Translations under genes and position numbers: made by a program | The notes under the pieces: model-generated | What the model saw: only the letters and a program-made list of their open reading frames with translations | Told to the model about the DNA's origin: nothing | Databases searched by the model: none | Part shown: positions 16,355-24,573 of the stretch, piece by piece | Layout: each line of letters opens with the position of its first letter | How positions within the stretch are numbered: the first letter of the stretch is position 1 | Assembly (NCBI RefSeq): GCF_008801835.1 | Contig: NZ_VZOW01000004.1 | Span: 280,642-344,641 of the forward strand | DNA: 64,000 nt | Direction of reading: 5' to 3' | Origin: Cupriavidus pauculus | Lineage (GTDB): Bacteria; Pseudomonadota; Gammaproteobacteria; Burkholderiales; Burkholderiaceae

Positions 16355-17254
16355 ATGCGCATCCCGCCAATGAAGAGCATCGTTGCCTTTGAGAGCGTTT
16401 CGCGCAACCGAAGCGTCAGTAAGGCAGCCGAAGAATTGGGTTTGACTGCTTCAGCGGTCAGCCATCAACTGGCCAATCTGGAGGACGCTATTGGCCAGCC
16501 GCTGTTCTTTCGCCAAGGCCGAGGTCTGGTACTCACGCCGGTGGGCGAGCAGTATTTGCGGGACATCACCGGAGCTCTCGCAGAACTCAATAGGGCAACC
16601 GAGCGTGCTTCCACACCTGCAGCCATCGACATCCTGCGCGTTCACACCAGCCCAAGTTTCGGACTGATGTGGTTGCTTCCGCGATTGGAGTCTTTTCAGG
16701 CTGACAACGGCGATATACAGATCAACTTGTCGTGCTCCTATGAGGATGTGTCGTTCACCGCTGGTTTCTATGACGTGGATGTACGGCACGGCCACGCGCA
16801 CTGGCGAGACCTCGAGGTCAAAACGCTTCGCCATGAACGGATTCTTCCGCTCGCCTCGCCCGAGTACCTGAGAAAGAATCCGGTGCAAAAGCCCGCCGAC
16901 CTCGTGCAACGCCGGCTGATCAACTCCGAAACTCCCCTGATTCGGTGGGAGCAGTGGTTTGCGCGGTTCGGCGTGCCCGCGATGCATAAGAACTTCGACT
17001 TCGCCTTCGACCGTTCATATATGTCACTTGAAACGGCTGCGCTGGGTCTTGGCGTTGCGCTTGAGAGCTCACTGCTGGCGTCGGTGATGCTTCAAAAGGG
17101 GACGTTGGTTCCCGTGTTCGAAGAGCAATACGCAGTGGAAGTTGTTAGCCATCACGTGGTCTATCCAGCCCAAAATGCCGACTTGCCACGGATTCAGCGC
17201 TTCCTGACGTGGCTTGATCGGGAGGTCAACCGGCGCCAGGAGGGCGCTGACTAA
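16355..17254 (+). CDS. LysR-family regulator, GcvA-like
   Basis: A 299-residue LysR protein of the GcvA-like subgroup. The HTH is SRNRSVSKAAEELGLTASAV followed by LEDAIGQPLFFRQGRGLVLT; the effector domain includes HTSPSFGLMWLLPRLESFQ and YMSLETAALGLGVALES. An alternative ATG five codons in (MKSIVAF) is equally good. It is upstream of, and parallel with, the SDR-MFS-transketolase genes (141-bp gap) and probably regulates them. Confidence 0.85.
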   Translation: MRIPPMKSIVAFESVSRNRSVSKAAEELGLTASAVSHQLANLEDAIGQPLFFRQGRGLVLTPVGEQYLRDITGALAELNRATERASTPAAIDILRVHTSPSFGLMWLLPRLESFQADNGDIQINLSCSYEDVSFTAGFYDVDVRHGHAHWRDLEVKTLRHERILPLASPEYLRKNPVQKPADLVQRRLINSETPLIRWEQWFARFGVPAMHKNFDFAFDRSYMSLETAALGLGVALESSLLASVMLQKGTLVPVFEEQYAVEVVSHHVVYPAQNADLPRIQRFLTWLDREVNRRQEGAD

Positions 17255-17271
17255 TGAGGGTTTTCCCTCAT
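17254..17271. terminator. Hairpin after the LysR gene
   Basis: ATGAGGG-TTTT-CCCTCAT, a perfect 7-bp stem that starts on the last base of the LysR stop codon. There is no T-run after it, so it may equally be an operator palindrome for the downstream operon. Confidence 0.4.
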
Positions 17272-17394
17272 CTCGACAACCCTCGATAACTGAAAATTTC
17301 TCAGCAATAGTTGAAATCGAATGCATTGATTGGAAGCGCTTCAGAGACAAAACTCGACCCATCAACACACCACGCATAAGCAAGGAGACATGAG

Positions 17395-18144
17395 ATGCTG
17401 GTCGAGAACAAAGTAGTTATCGTCACGGGCGCAGCTTCGCCTCGTGGTATCGGCAAAGCAACTGCCCGGGCGCTGGCGAAACAAGGCGCAAAGGTCGTCA
17501 TCGTTGACCTGCAGCTCGACGCCGCTCAGGCGGCGGCCGCCGAACTGGGTGAGGTTCATTTGGGACTGCGCTGCGATGTCACGGACAAGGCTTCATGCGA
17601 CGCCGCCGTGCAGGCCACCATCGCACGCTATGGCCGCATTGACGCGCTTATCAACAATGCCGGCATTACGCAGCCTATCCGCACACTTGATATCGGTGCC
17701 GCCAATTTCGATGCGGTTGTCGACGTGAACCTCCGCGGCACGCTTTACATGTCGCAGGCGGTACTGCCGCAAATGAAGGAGCAGAAGGGCGGGAGCATTG
17801 TCTGCATGTCATCTGTTTCCGCTCAACGCGGCGGTGGCATCTTTGGCGGCCCGCACTATAGCGCCGCGAAAGCCGGCGTTCTCGGGCTGGCTAAAGCCAT
17901 GGCCCGCGAATTTGGCGACGATCGCATTCGCGTGAACTCGGTCACGCCTGGTCTGATTCAAACCGACATCACCGGCGACAAGCTGACTCCCGAAATGCGC
18001 GCCGACATTATTAAGGGTATTCCGCTTGGACGGCTAGGCGATGCCGCCGACGTAGCCAACGCTTGCCTGTTCCTGGTAAGCGATCTTTCCACATATCTCA
18101 CTGGCATCACGCTGGATGTGAACGGCGGCATGCTGATTCACTGA
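17395..18144 (+). CDS. SDR family oxidoreductase (FabG/polyol dehydrogenase-like)
   Basis: A 249-residue classical SDR: VTGAASPRGIGKATARAL (TGxxxGxG with a two-residue insertion), NNAGITQP, catalytic Ser in CMSSVSAQ, YSAAKAG (YxxxK), and the C-terminal LTGITLDVNGGMLIH. An Asp at the end of beta-2 (VIVDLQLDAA) favours NAD+ over NADP+. It starts a cluster with an MFS carrier and a split transketolase, so a likely job is oxidation of an imported polyol or hydroxyacid to a keto compound (inference). An AAGGAGAC ribosome-binding site precedes the ATG. Confidence 0.86.
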   Translation: MLVENKVVIVTGAASPRGIGKATARALAKQGAKVVIVDLQLDAAQAAAAELGEVHLGLRCDVTDKASCDAAVQATIARYGRIDALINNAGITQPIRTLDIGAANFDAVVDVNLRGTLYMSQAVLPQMKEQKGGSIVCMSSVSAQRGGGIFGGPHYSAAKAGVLGLAKAMAREFGDDRIRVNSVTPGLIQTDITGDKLTPEMRADIIKGIPLGRLGDAADVANACLFLVSDLSTYLTGITLDVNGGMLIH

Positions 18145-18218
18145 TAGCGGCCCGAGGGCCGCCTCCCCACCATGTCAAAGCACCCGGGACCACTCGGGGC
18201 ACCGGCAGGAGACATTCC

Positions 18219-19550
18219 ATGAAGACCAAATATGCAGCGTCGCCCCTCGGGGCCGGCGTGGTGACAACACGCGCCGACGAAGCCACGTTCGAGTCTCGCA
18301 CCTACGGTAAGGTGATGCGTCGGCTGATTCCGTTCCTGATGCTGTGCTACCTGGGAGCGTACCTCGATCGCGTCAATGTGGGCTTTGCCAAGCTACAGAT
18401 GCTGAACGATCTGCAGTTCAGCGAAACCATCTACGGTCTCGGCGCCGGCATTTTCTTCCTGGGCTACTTCATCTTCGAAGTACCAAGCAACGTCATCCTG
18501 CACAAGGTTGGCGCACGCAACTGGCTGGCACGCATTATGTTGACGTGGGCCGCCATCTCGGCAGGCTTCGCTTTCGTCAGCACGCCAACGCAGTTTTATG
18601 TACTACGTTTCTTGCTCGGTGTTGCTGAGGCTGGCTTTGCGCCTGGGGTCATCCTTTACCTTACGTACTGGTTTCCCTCGGAGCGGCGCGCCAAAGCGCT
18701 CTCGATGTTCTTCATGGCGATCCCTTTGGCCGGCATCGTTGGCGGTCCGCTGTCGGGGTGGATCATGCATGCCTTCCATGGTGCGCATGATCTGGCGGGT
18801 TGGAAGTGGCTATTCCTGATCGAGGCATTTCCATCGCTGGTTCTCGGCATTGCCATTCTGTTTTATCTCGACAATGGCATTCAGGGCGCCAAGTGGCTTA
18901 CGGTCCAAGAAAAGGCGCTGCTTCAACGCAATGTCGAGGGCGACAATGCAATGAAGGTACAGCACATTTCGATTCGTGCCTTTATGGCCGATCGACGGCT
19001 CTGGTTGATGGCAGCGATCTACTTCTGCGTGGTGCTGGGCCAGTATGGTTTGACGTTCTGGCTCCCGACCATCATCCGGAAGACTGGTGTTGCGGATCCG
19101 CTGTGGGTTGGCATCCTCACCGCCGTACCGTATCTGTGCGCCATCGTTGCGCTGCCGCTGATTGGCCTGTCGGCCGACCGTCGGCGGGAGCGCCGTCTTC
19201 ACCTGGCAATCCCGATGCTGGTGGCGGCGATTGGCTTCGCCACGCTGCCAATGCTCGGCAGTGTCACCGCAGCCATCATCTGCCTCTGCATTGCTGCTGC
19301 GGGAATCATGACTTCGTCTTCGCAGTTCTGGGCGCTTCCCACCGCCGTGCTGGGCGGTATGTCCGCAGCAGCCGGTATCGCCGCGGTGAATTGCGTGGCG
19401 AACCTCGCGGGCTTCTTCTCACCCGCCATCGTGGGCTGGCTCAACGACTTCACTGGCAAGTCAACTGCGGGCCTGATCTTTATCTCGGCGACGGTCGTAT
19501 TCGGCGCGCTGCTCGTATTCCTGGTACCGGCGAAAGCTGTGAATCGCTAA
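18219..19550 (+). CDS. MFS transporter, anion:cation symporter (ACS) family
   Basis: A 443-residue, 12-helix major-facilitator protein of the ACS family. After a cytoplasmic leader, YGKVMRRLIPFLMLCYLGAYLDRVNVGFAKLQM is the family's first helix and loop, followed by GAGIFFLGYFIFEVPSNVIL and the loop YWFPSERRAKALSMFFMAIP. Relatives import hydroxy or sugar acids (tartrate, glucarate, phthalate, pantothenate types) with H+. The start is the ATG after GGCAGGAGACATTCC; an extension upstream overlaps the SDR. It lies between SDR and transketolase and presumably brings in their substrate. Confidence 0.88.
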   Translation: MKTKYAASPLGAGVVTTRADEATFESRTYGKVMRRLIPFLMLCYLGAYLDRVNVGFAKLQMLNDLQFSETIYGLGAGIFFLGYFIFEVPSNVILHKVGARNWLARIMLTWAAISAGFAFVSTPTQFYVLRFLLGVAEAGFAPGVILYLTYWFPSERRAKALSMFFMAIPLAGIVGGPLSGWIMHAFHGAHDLAGWKWLFLIEAFPSLVLGIAILFYLDNGIQGAKWLTVQEKALLQRNVEGDNAMKVQHISIRAFMADRRLWLMAAIYFCVVLGQYGLTFWLPTIIRKTGVADPLWVGILTAVPYLCAIVALPLIGLSADRRRERRLHLAIPMLVAAIGFATLPMLGSVTAAIICLCIAAAGIMTSSSQFWALPTAVLGGMSAAAGIAAVNCVANLAGFFSPAIVGWLNDFTGKSTAGLIFISATVVFGALLVFLVPAKAVNR

Positions 19551-19577
19551 GCCAGCCACCATTTAACGGAGTCAATC

Positions 19578-20423
19578 ATGAGTCGTACAAATCTCGAGGC
19601 GCCTGTCTCGCTGGCAGAGCGCGCCTATCGTATCCGGCGCAACGCCATCTTGATGGGCGAAGTCCAGGGGCAAGGCTATGTAGGCCAGGCGCTCGATATC
19701 GCGGACGTGCTTGCCGTCGCCTACTTCGGTGCCATGAAGTACCGTCCGGAAGATCCTCAATGGGAGGGTCGGGATCGCTTCCTGCTTTCCAATGGACACT
19801 ACGCGATCGCGCTATACGCCGCGCTGCTCGAGGCGGGCATCCTGCCTGCCGAAGAGCTTGAAACCTACGGGAGCGATGACAGCCGCTTGCCCATGTCGGG
19901 CATGGCTAGCTACACGCCGGGCATGGAGATGTCCGGGGGGTCGCTCGGCCAAGGCCTCACGATTGCCGTCGGCCGTTGCCTGGGTCTGAAGCGCAAGAAC
20001 TCGGACGCGTTCGTCTACACCCTGTTTTCGGATGGAGAACTGGACGAAGGATCGATCTGGGAAGGCATCCTTTCCGCCAGCCACTGGAAGCTGGACAACC
20101 TGATCGCCATGGTCGACGTGAACAACCAACAGGCTGACGGGCCGTCGACGCAGATTCTGTCGTTCGAGCCGCTGGTGCCGAAGCTGGAGGCTTTCGGGTG
20201 GTATGTGCAGCGTGTGGACGGCAACGACATCGATGCGGTAGCTACGGCCTTCGACAACGCCCGCGCGCATAAAGAAGCGCAGCCGCGAATGATCGTCTGC
20301 GACACGCGGATGGGCTGCGGTGTGCCGTTCCTTGAGCAACGCGAAAAGAATCACTTCATTCGGGTAGACGCCCACGAATGGCAACTGGCCCTGCAGGCCC
20401 TCGAAGAGGGGAGAAAAGCATGA
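19578..20423 (+). CDS. Transketolase N-terminal subunit (split form)
   Basis: A 281-residue protein equal to the thiamine-diphosphate-binding half of transketolase. It has LSNGHYAIALYAALLEAG (the catalytic-His region), MEMSGGSLGQGLTIAVG and the TPP motif FSDGELDEGSIWEG...LDNLIAMVDVNNQQADG. Split transketolases transfer two-carbon ketol units; several act on unusual sugars (apulose-phosphate, sulfosugars). Its stop overlaps the start of the C-terminal subunit (ATGA), as expected for an obligate pair. Confidence 0.9.
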   Translation: MSRTNLEAPVSLAERAYRIRRNAILMGEVQGQGYVGQALDIADVLAVAYFGAMKYRPEDPQWEGRDRFLLSNGHYAIALYAALLEAGILPAEELETYGSDDSRLPMSGMASYTPGMEMSGGSLGQGLTIAVGRCLGLKRKNSDAFVYTLFSDGELDEGSIWEGILSASHWKLDNLIAMVDVNNQQADGPSTQILSFEPLVPKLEAFGWYVQRVDGNDIDAVATAFDNARAHKEAQPRMIVCDTRMGCGVPFLEQREKNHFIRVDAHEWQLALQALEEGRKA

Positions 20424-21427
20424 GCAACAACATTCAATCGGGCAAGCCCCGCCTGAAGACCTCGGCCATGATTGCGTCGATCGCGGGAGAAGGGCAGACG
20501 ACGCGGTCGGCGCCATTCGGTCACGCTTTGACAGCACTGGCGGCCGAACGGCAGGACATCATCGGCATGACGGCTGACCTGGGCAAATACACGGACCTCC
20601 ATATTTTTGCGAAGGCCTATCCTGATCGTTACTATCAAATGGGTATGGCGGAGCAATTGTTGATGGGAGCGGCTGCAGGCTTTGCGCATGAAGGCGCAGT
20701 TCCCTTCGTGACGACCTACGCAGTGTTTGCAACGCGTCGCGCCTACGACTTCATGCATCAGACGATTGCCGAGGACAACCTGAATGTCAAAATTGTCTGC
20801 GCGTTACCCGGGCTGACGACAGGATATGGCCCCAGCCACCAGGCAGCGGAGGACCTGGCGCTGATGCGAGCCATGCCCAACATGACGGTCATCGATCCGT
20901 GCGACGCCATCGACATCGAGCAGATGGTTCCAGCCATTGCCGAACACAACGGCCCGGTCTATGCCCGTCTCCTGCGCGGCAACGTGCCTGCGGTCCTGGA
21001 CGAGTATGACTACAAGTTCGAACTCGGCAAGGCGAAGTTGCTTCGGGACGGTGCCGACGTATTGATCATATCGTCCGGAATCATGACGATGCGCGCTTTG
21101 GAAGTGGCCAAGGAGTTGGAAGCGGATCGTGTCGGCGTGGCCGTGCTGCATGTCCCCACAATCAAGCCGCTCGATACGGAAACCATCGTGCGTGAAGCGC
21201 GAAAGTCGGGCCGATTGGTGATCGTGGCAGAGAACCACACCGTCATTGGGGGACTTGGAGAGGCGGTGGCCGTCACATTGCTGCGTGAGGGTGTACATGT
21301 GCCCTTCAGGCAAGTGGCTCTGCCCGACGAGTATCTGGATGCCGGCGCGCTGCCGACGCTCCATGACCGCTATGGTATTTCCACAAACGTGGTGGTCCAG
21401 TCGGTAAAGAAATGGCTTAGCGAGTAG
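20420..21427 (+). CDS. Transketolase C-terminal subunit (split form)
   Basis: A 335-residue protein holding the pyrimidine-binding and C-terminal domains of transketolase. YYQMGMAEQLLMGAAAGFAHEG contains the conserved Glu that activates TPP, followed by FVTTYAVFATRRAYDF, TGYGPSHQAAEDLALMRAMP and the C-terminal regulatory-like domain (VIVAENHTVIGGLGEAVA). It pairs with the preceding gene to make an alpha2beta2 enzyme. No kinase, isomerase or aldolase accompanies it, so the acceptor and donor are unknown. Confidence 0.9.
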   Translation: MSNNIQSGKPRLKTSAMIASIAGEGQTTRSAPFGHALTALAAERQDIIGMTADLGKYTDLHIFAKAYPDRYYQMGMAEQLLMGAAAGFAHEGAVPFVTTYAVFATRRAYDFMHQTIAEDNLNVKIVCALPGLTTGYGPSHQAAEDLALMRAMPNMTVIDPCDAIDIEQMVPAIAEHNGPVYARLLRGNVPAVLDEYDYKFELGKAKLLRDGADVLIISSGIMTMRALEVAKELEADRVGVAVLHVPTIKPLDTETIVREARKSGRLVIVAENHTVIGGLGEAVAVTLLREGVHVPFRQVALPDEYLDAGALPTLHDRYGISTNVVVQSVKKWLSE

Positions 21428-21610
21428 AAGTGAGCTGTAAGCGGCACCGTCGCTTGCCGGTGCCGTAGATGCCGATATGGTTTTGGCCTGGCGCACCTCA
21501 TTCGAGACCGGTGGGCACATTCTTGCGCGATTCGTCGCTAAGTCTCATTGGGCCGCGAGCTCGATATTGGGCGTGCGTGCAGTCTCCCGAATGATGGCAA
21601 CCACCGTAAT

Positions 21611-22165
21611 TCAGATCGGGAACTGCGTGGTCGACAACACCTGCTTGAGCACCATGAACGAGCGGATCTGCCGCACGCCCGGCAGATAGAGCAGTTGCTC
21701 CGCATGGAGCCGGTTGAAGCTGTCGCTGTCTTTGGTGCGCACCAGCATGAAGTAGTCGAACTCGCCAGTCACCACGTGGCATTCCATGCAGCCCGAGACC
21801 TGCTGGGCAGCGGTCTCGAACTGCGCGAAAGACTCCGGCGTGGAGCGGTCCAGTACCACGCCGATCATCACCAGCATTCCCGCATCGAGCGCACTGGGAT
21901 TCAAAAGTGCCACGATGCCGCGGATCAGTCCCATTTCCTTCAGACGTTCCACGCGCCGCAGACACGCGGGCGGGCTCAGATTGACCTTGGCCGCCAGCGC
22001 CACATTGGATATCGATGCGTCCTGTTGCAGCGCGCGCAGGATGGCTTTGTCCGCACGATCAAGGGCCTCGATGTGCGGCGAAGTCACCGTATTCGAGGGT
22101 GCCGAAGATGGTGCATGCGGTGGTGCATCGAGGCCGGATTTGGTGCGAAATTTTGTTTCTTTCAT
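21611..22165 (-). CDS. acdR: Lrp/AsnC-family regulator of ACC deaminase
   Basis: A 184-residue Lrp/AsnC protein. After a roughly 35-residue non-conserved leader come the HTH (ILRALQQDASISNVALAAKVNLSPPACLRRVERLKEMGLI) and a C-terminal RAM ligand domain (GCMECHVVTGEFDYFMLVRTKDSDSF). It is transcribed divergently from acdS with a 202-bp AT-rich spacer, the arrangement known for AcdR, which activates acdS in response to ACC. The name rests on family plus position. Confidence 0.85.
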   Translation of the reverse strand: MKETKFRTKSGLDAPPHAPSSAPSNTVTSPHIEALDRADKAILRALQQDASISNVALAAKVNLSPPACLRRVERLKEMGLIRGIVALLNPSALDAGMLVMIGVVLDRSTPESFAQFETAAQQVSGCMECHVVTGEFDYFMLVRTKDSDSFNRLHAEQLLYLPGVRQIRSFMVLKQVLSTTQFPI

Positions 22166-22226
22166 GCGGTTTTAGAAAGAATTTTTGATTTTATAAAGCT
22201 TGTTTCTCCTTTTAATAGTGTTCAAA

Positions 22227-22254
22227 ACGAAAGTTTTTTGCAAGCACGTTTCGT
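22227..22254. promoter_or_regulatory. Candidate AcdR/global-regulator site in the acdR-acdS spacer
   Basis: An inverted repeat ACGAAA (22227-22232) / TTTCGT (22249-22254) in an AT-rich tract between the divergent genes. Known acdS promoters carry Lrp-, CRP- and FNR-type boxes. Which protein binds here cannot be told from sequence. Confidence 0.35.
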
Positions 22255-22367
22255 GAGTTTTTTCTTAGGATGGCACCCATCGCAACATTGATTTGCCGCT
22301 GGCGAGACAAGCGCTACTGCGCGCACATCGATGACGGGATACCGCCCCTCAACCTGGAGTTGCCACC

Positions 22368-23384
22368 ATGAATCTCAAGCGTTTCGCTCGCCATTCCCTG
22401 ACGTTCGGACCTACCCCGATCCAGCCTCTGAAACGCCTGTCGGCGCACCTGGGCGACAAAGTGGAGCTGTATGCCAAGCGCGAAGACTGCAATAGCGGCC
22501 TGGCGTTTGGCGGCAACAAGACCCGCAAGCTCGAATACCTGATTCCCGACGCGCTGGCGCAGGGATGCGACACGCTGGTGTCGATCGGCGGCATCCAGTC
22601 GAACCAGACACGCCAGGTAGCAGCCGTGGCGGCGCACCTTGGACTGAAGTGCGTGCTGGTGCAGGAGAACTGGGTGAACTATGCCGATGCCGTATATGAC
22701 CGCGTGGGCAATATCCAGCTGTCGCGCATGATGGGTGCCGACGTGAGACTGGTGGCCGATGGCTTCGATATCGGTATTCGCAAGAGCTGGGAAGATGCCA
22801 TGGAAAGCGTGCGCAAGGAGGGTGGCAAGCCGTATCCGATCCCGGCCGGTTGCTCGGAGCATCCGTTGGGCGGCCTGGGCTTTGTTGGCTTTGCCGAGGA
22901 AGTCCGTGCGCAGGAAGCCGAACTCGGCTTCAGGTTCGACTACATCGTGGTGTGCTCGGTAACGGGCAGTACACAGGCGGGCATGGTGGTGGGTTTTGCG
23001 GAGGACGGTCGCGCCGATCGGGTGATCGGTATCGACGCATCGGCCAAGCCCGAGCAAACGCGCGCACAGATCCTGCGTATCGCCAAGCATACGGCCGGCC
23101 TGGTCGAACTCGACCGCGATATCGTCGATGCCGACGTGGTGCTCGATACCCGTTACGGTGGCCCCGAGTATGGGCTGCCGTCCGCCGGCACGATGGAAGC
23201 GATCCGCATGTGCGCGAAGTTCGAAGGCATGATGACCGACCCCGTCTACGAAGGTAAATCGATGCACGGCATGATCGACATGGTGCAGCGCGGTGAATTC
23301 CCGGCCGGCTCGCGCGTCCTGTACGCCCATCTGGGCGGTGCACCTGCATTGAGCGCCTACAGCTTCCTGTTCCGCAACGGCTGA
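22368..23384 (+). CDS. acdS: 1-Aminocyclopropane-1-carboxylate deaminase
   Basis: A 338-residue PLP enzyme that opens ACC, the plant ethylene precursor, to 2-oxobutyrate and ammonia. The length and diagnostic residues match true AcdS: the PLP lysine K51 (GGNKTRK), the nucleophile S78 (IQSNQTRQ), and E295 (VYEGKS) with L322 (AHLGGAPAL). The last two separate ACC deaminase from D-cysteine desulfhydrase. It is expected to be cytosolic. AcdR is divergent; downstream are a Bug receptor and an AceE/MdeB-like dehydrogenase that could consume the 2-oxobutyrate. It is a plant-association trait that lowers plant ethylene. Confidence 0.96.
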   Translation: MNLKRFARHSLTFGPTPIQPLKRLSAHLGDKVELYAKREDCNSGLAFGGNKTRKLEYLIPDALAQGCDTLVSIGGIQSNQTRQVAAVAAHLGLKCVLVQENWVNYADAVYDRVGNIQLSRMMGADVRLVADGFDIGIRKSWEDAMESVRKEGGKPYPIPAGCSEHPLGGLGFVGFAEEVRAQEAELGFRFDYIVVCSVTGSTQAGMVVGFAEDGRADRVIGIDASAKPEQTRAQILRIAKHTAGLVELDRDIVDADVVLDTRYGGPEYGLPSAGTMEAIRMCAKFEGMMTDPVYEGKSMHGMIDMVQRGEFPAGSRVLYAHLGGAPALSAYSFLFRNG

Positions 23385-23473
23385 GCGCGCCAGCGCTGTC
23401 GTCGTGCACTTCTCCGCGCTGGCTCTTACCGCCGGTGCGGTGGTCTCGCTTCGCTTCACGCAGGGGAACGCAA

Positions 23474-24487
23474 ATGATTGCCTCGCTACGGAAGGAGTTT
23501 CTACGAACGATCATGGCAACGGCCAGCGTGTGCGCGCTGGCGGCCATGGCCATGCTTGCCGCCCATGCGGCCAATAGCCACGCTGCGAGCTACCCGACGC
23601 GGCCCGTGGTGCTTGTGGTGCCGTTCCCGGCGGGCGGCGCGGTAGACATTATCGGACGGCTGGTCGGCAAATCGATGGGCGATGCGCTGGGCCAGCCGGT
23701 CGTGATCGAGAACCGCGCCGGCGCCGGCACGATTGTCGGAGCGGGATACGTGGCCAAGGCTACGGCTGACGGCTACACACTGCTGATCAGTTCGGGATCG
23801 ACATTCACCGTCAATCCGGCCATCAATGCCAGCCTGCCGTACGATCCGGTGAAGAGCTTCGAACCGGTGGGGCTGGTGGCCCGTGTACCGTTGATCGTGG
23901 TGGCCAATCGCTCGGTACCCGTCGACAACCTGCCGCAGATGGTCAGTGCGGTCAGTGCGGCGCCGGGCAAGTATGTCTATGGCTCGTTTGGTAGCGGCAC
24001 CACCGGGCACTTTGCTGGCGAGCTGCTGCTGAGTGCCACGGGCATGAAGATGCAACACATCCCGTACAAGGGCAGCGCACCGGCCATAGCCGACCTGATT
24101 GGTGGGCAGATTCCGTTCTCGATCGACACCGTGGCCGCGTCGCTGCCGCATATCCGCAGCGGCAAGATCAAGCCGATTGCGGTGACCGGCGCCACCCGCG
24201 CTTCGTTGTTGCCCGAGGTGCCCACGGTGGCGGAAGCCGGCTATCCCGGCTTCGATGCCGATTCATGGGTGGCCATTGCCGCGCCACGTGGCTTGCCTGC
24301 CGATGTACGGGCCAGGTTGGACAGTGCGCTGGTACAAGTGATGAAGGATCCAGACGTGCGGCAGAAGCTGCTGTCCAATGGACTGGAACCCAAATACGCG
24401 CCGGCTGAGCAGGTCAGTGCCATGATCGACAGGGAATTGCCGCGCATGCGTACGATTGCACAGAAGTCAGGTATTCAGGCCAACTGA
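23474..24487 (+). CDS. Bug-family (TctC-like) periplasmic substrate-binding protein
   Basis: A 337-residue Bug receptor with a Sec signal (MATASVCALAAMAMLAAHAANSH region). Family blocks are YPTRPVVLVVPFPAGGAVDI, VVIENRAGAGTIVGAGYVA, HIPYKGSAPAIADLIGGQI, AVTGATRASLLPEVPTVAEAGY and SWVAIAAPRGLP. No tctAB genes adjoin it. Its position 89 bp after acdS suggests that it binds ACC, 2-oxobutyrate or a related carboxylate, but that is inference. Confidence 0.87.
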   Translation: MIASLRKEFLRTIMATASVCALAAMAMLAAHAANSHAASYPTRPVVLVVPFPAGGAVDIIGRLVGKSMGDALGQPVVIENRAGAGTIVGAGYVAKATADGYTLLISSGSTFTVNPAINASLPYDPVKSFEPVGLVARVPLIVVANRSVPVDNLPQMVSAVSAAPGKYVYGSFGSGTTGHFAGELLLSATGMKMQHIPYKGSAPAIADLIGGQIPFSIDTVAASLPHIRSGKIKPIAVTGATRASLLPEVPTVAEAGYPGFDADSWVAIAAPRGLPADVRARLDSALVQVMKDPDVRQKLLSNGLEPKYAPAEQVSAMIDRELPRMRTIAQKSGIQAN

Positions 24488-24573
24488 CTTTGCTCGCGGA
24501 CTTTGCTGCAACACCACGGCTAGCCTGAAACTGGCTGGGCTGGACCCGGCCTGAATCTCGCAGGAGACACTCG

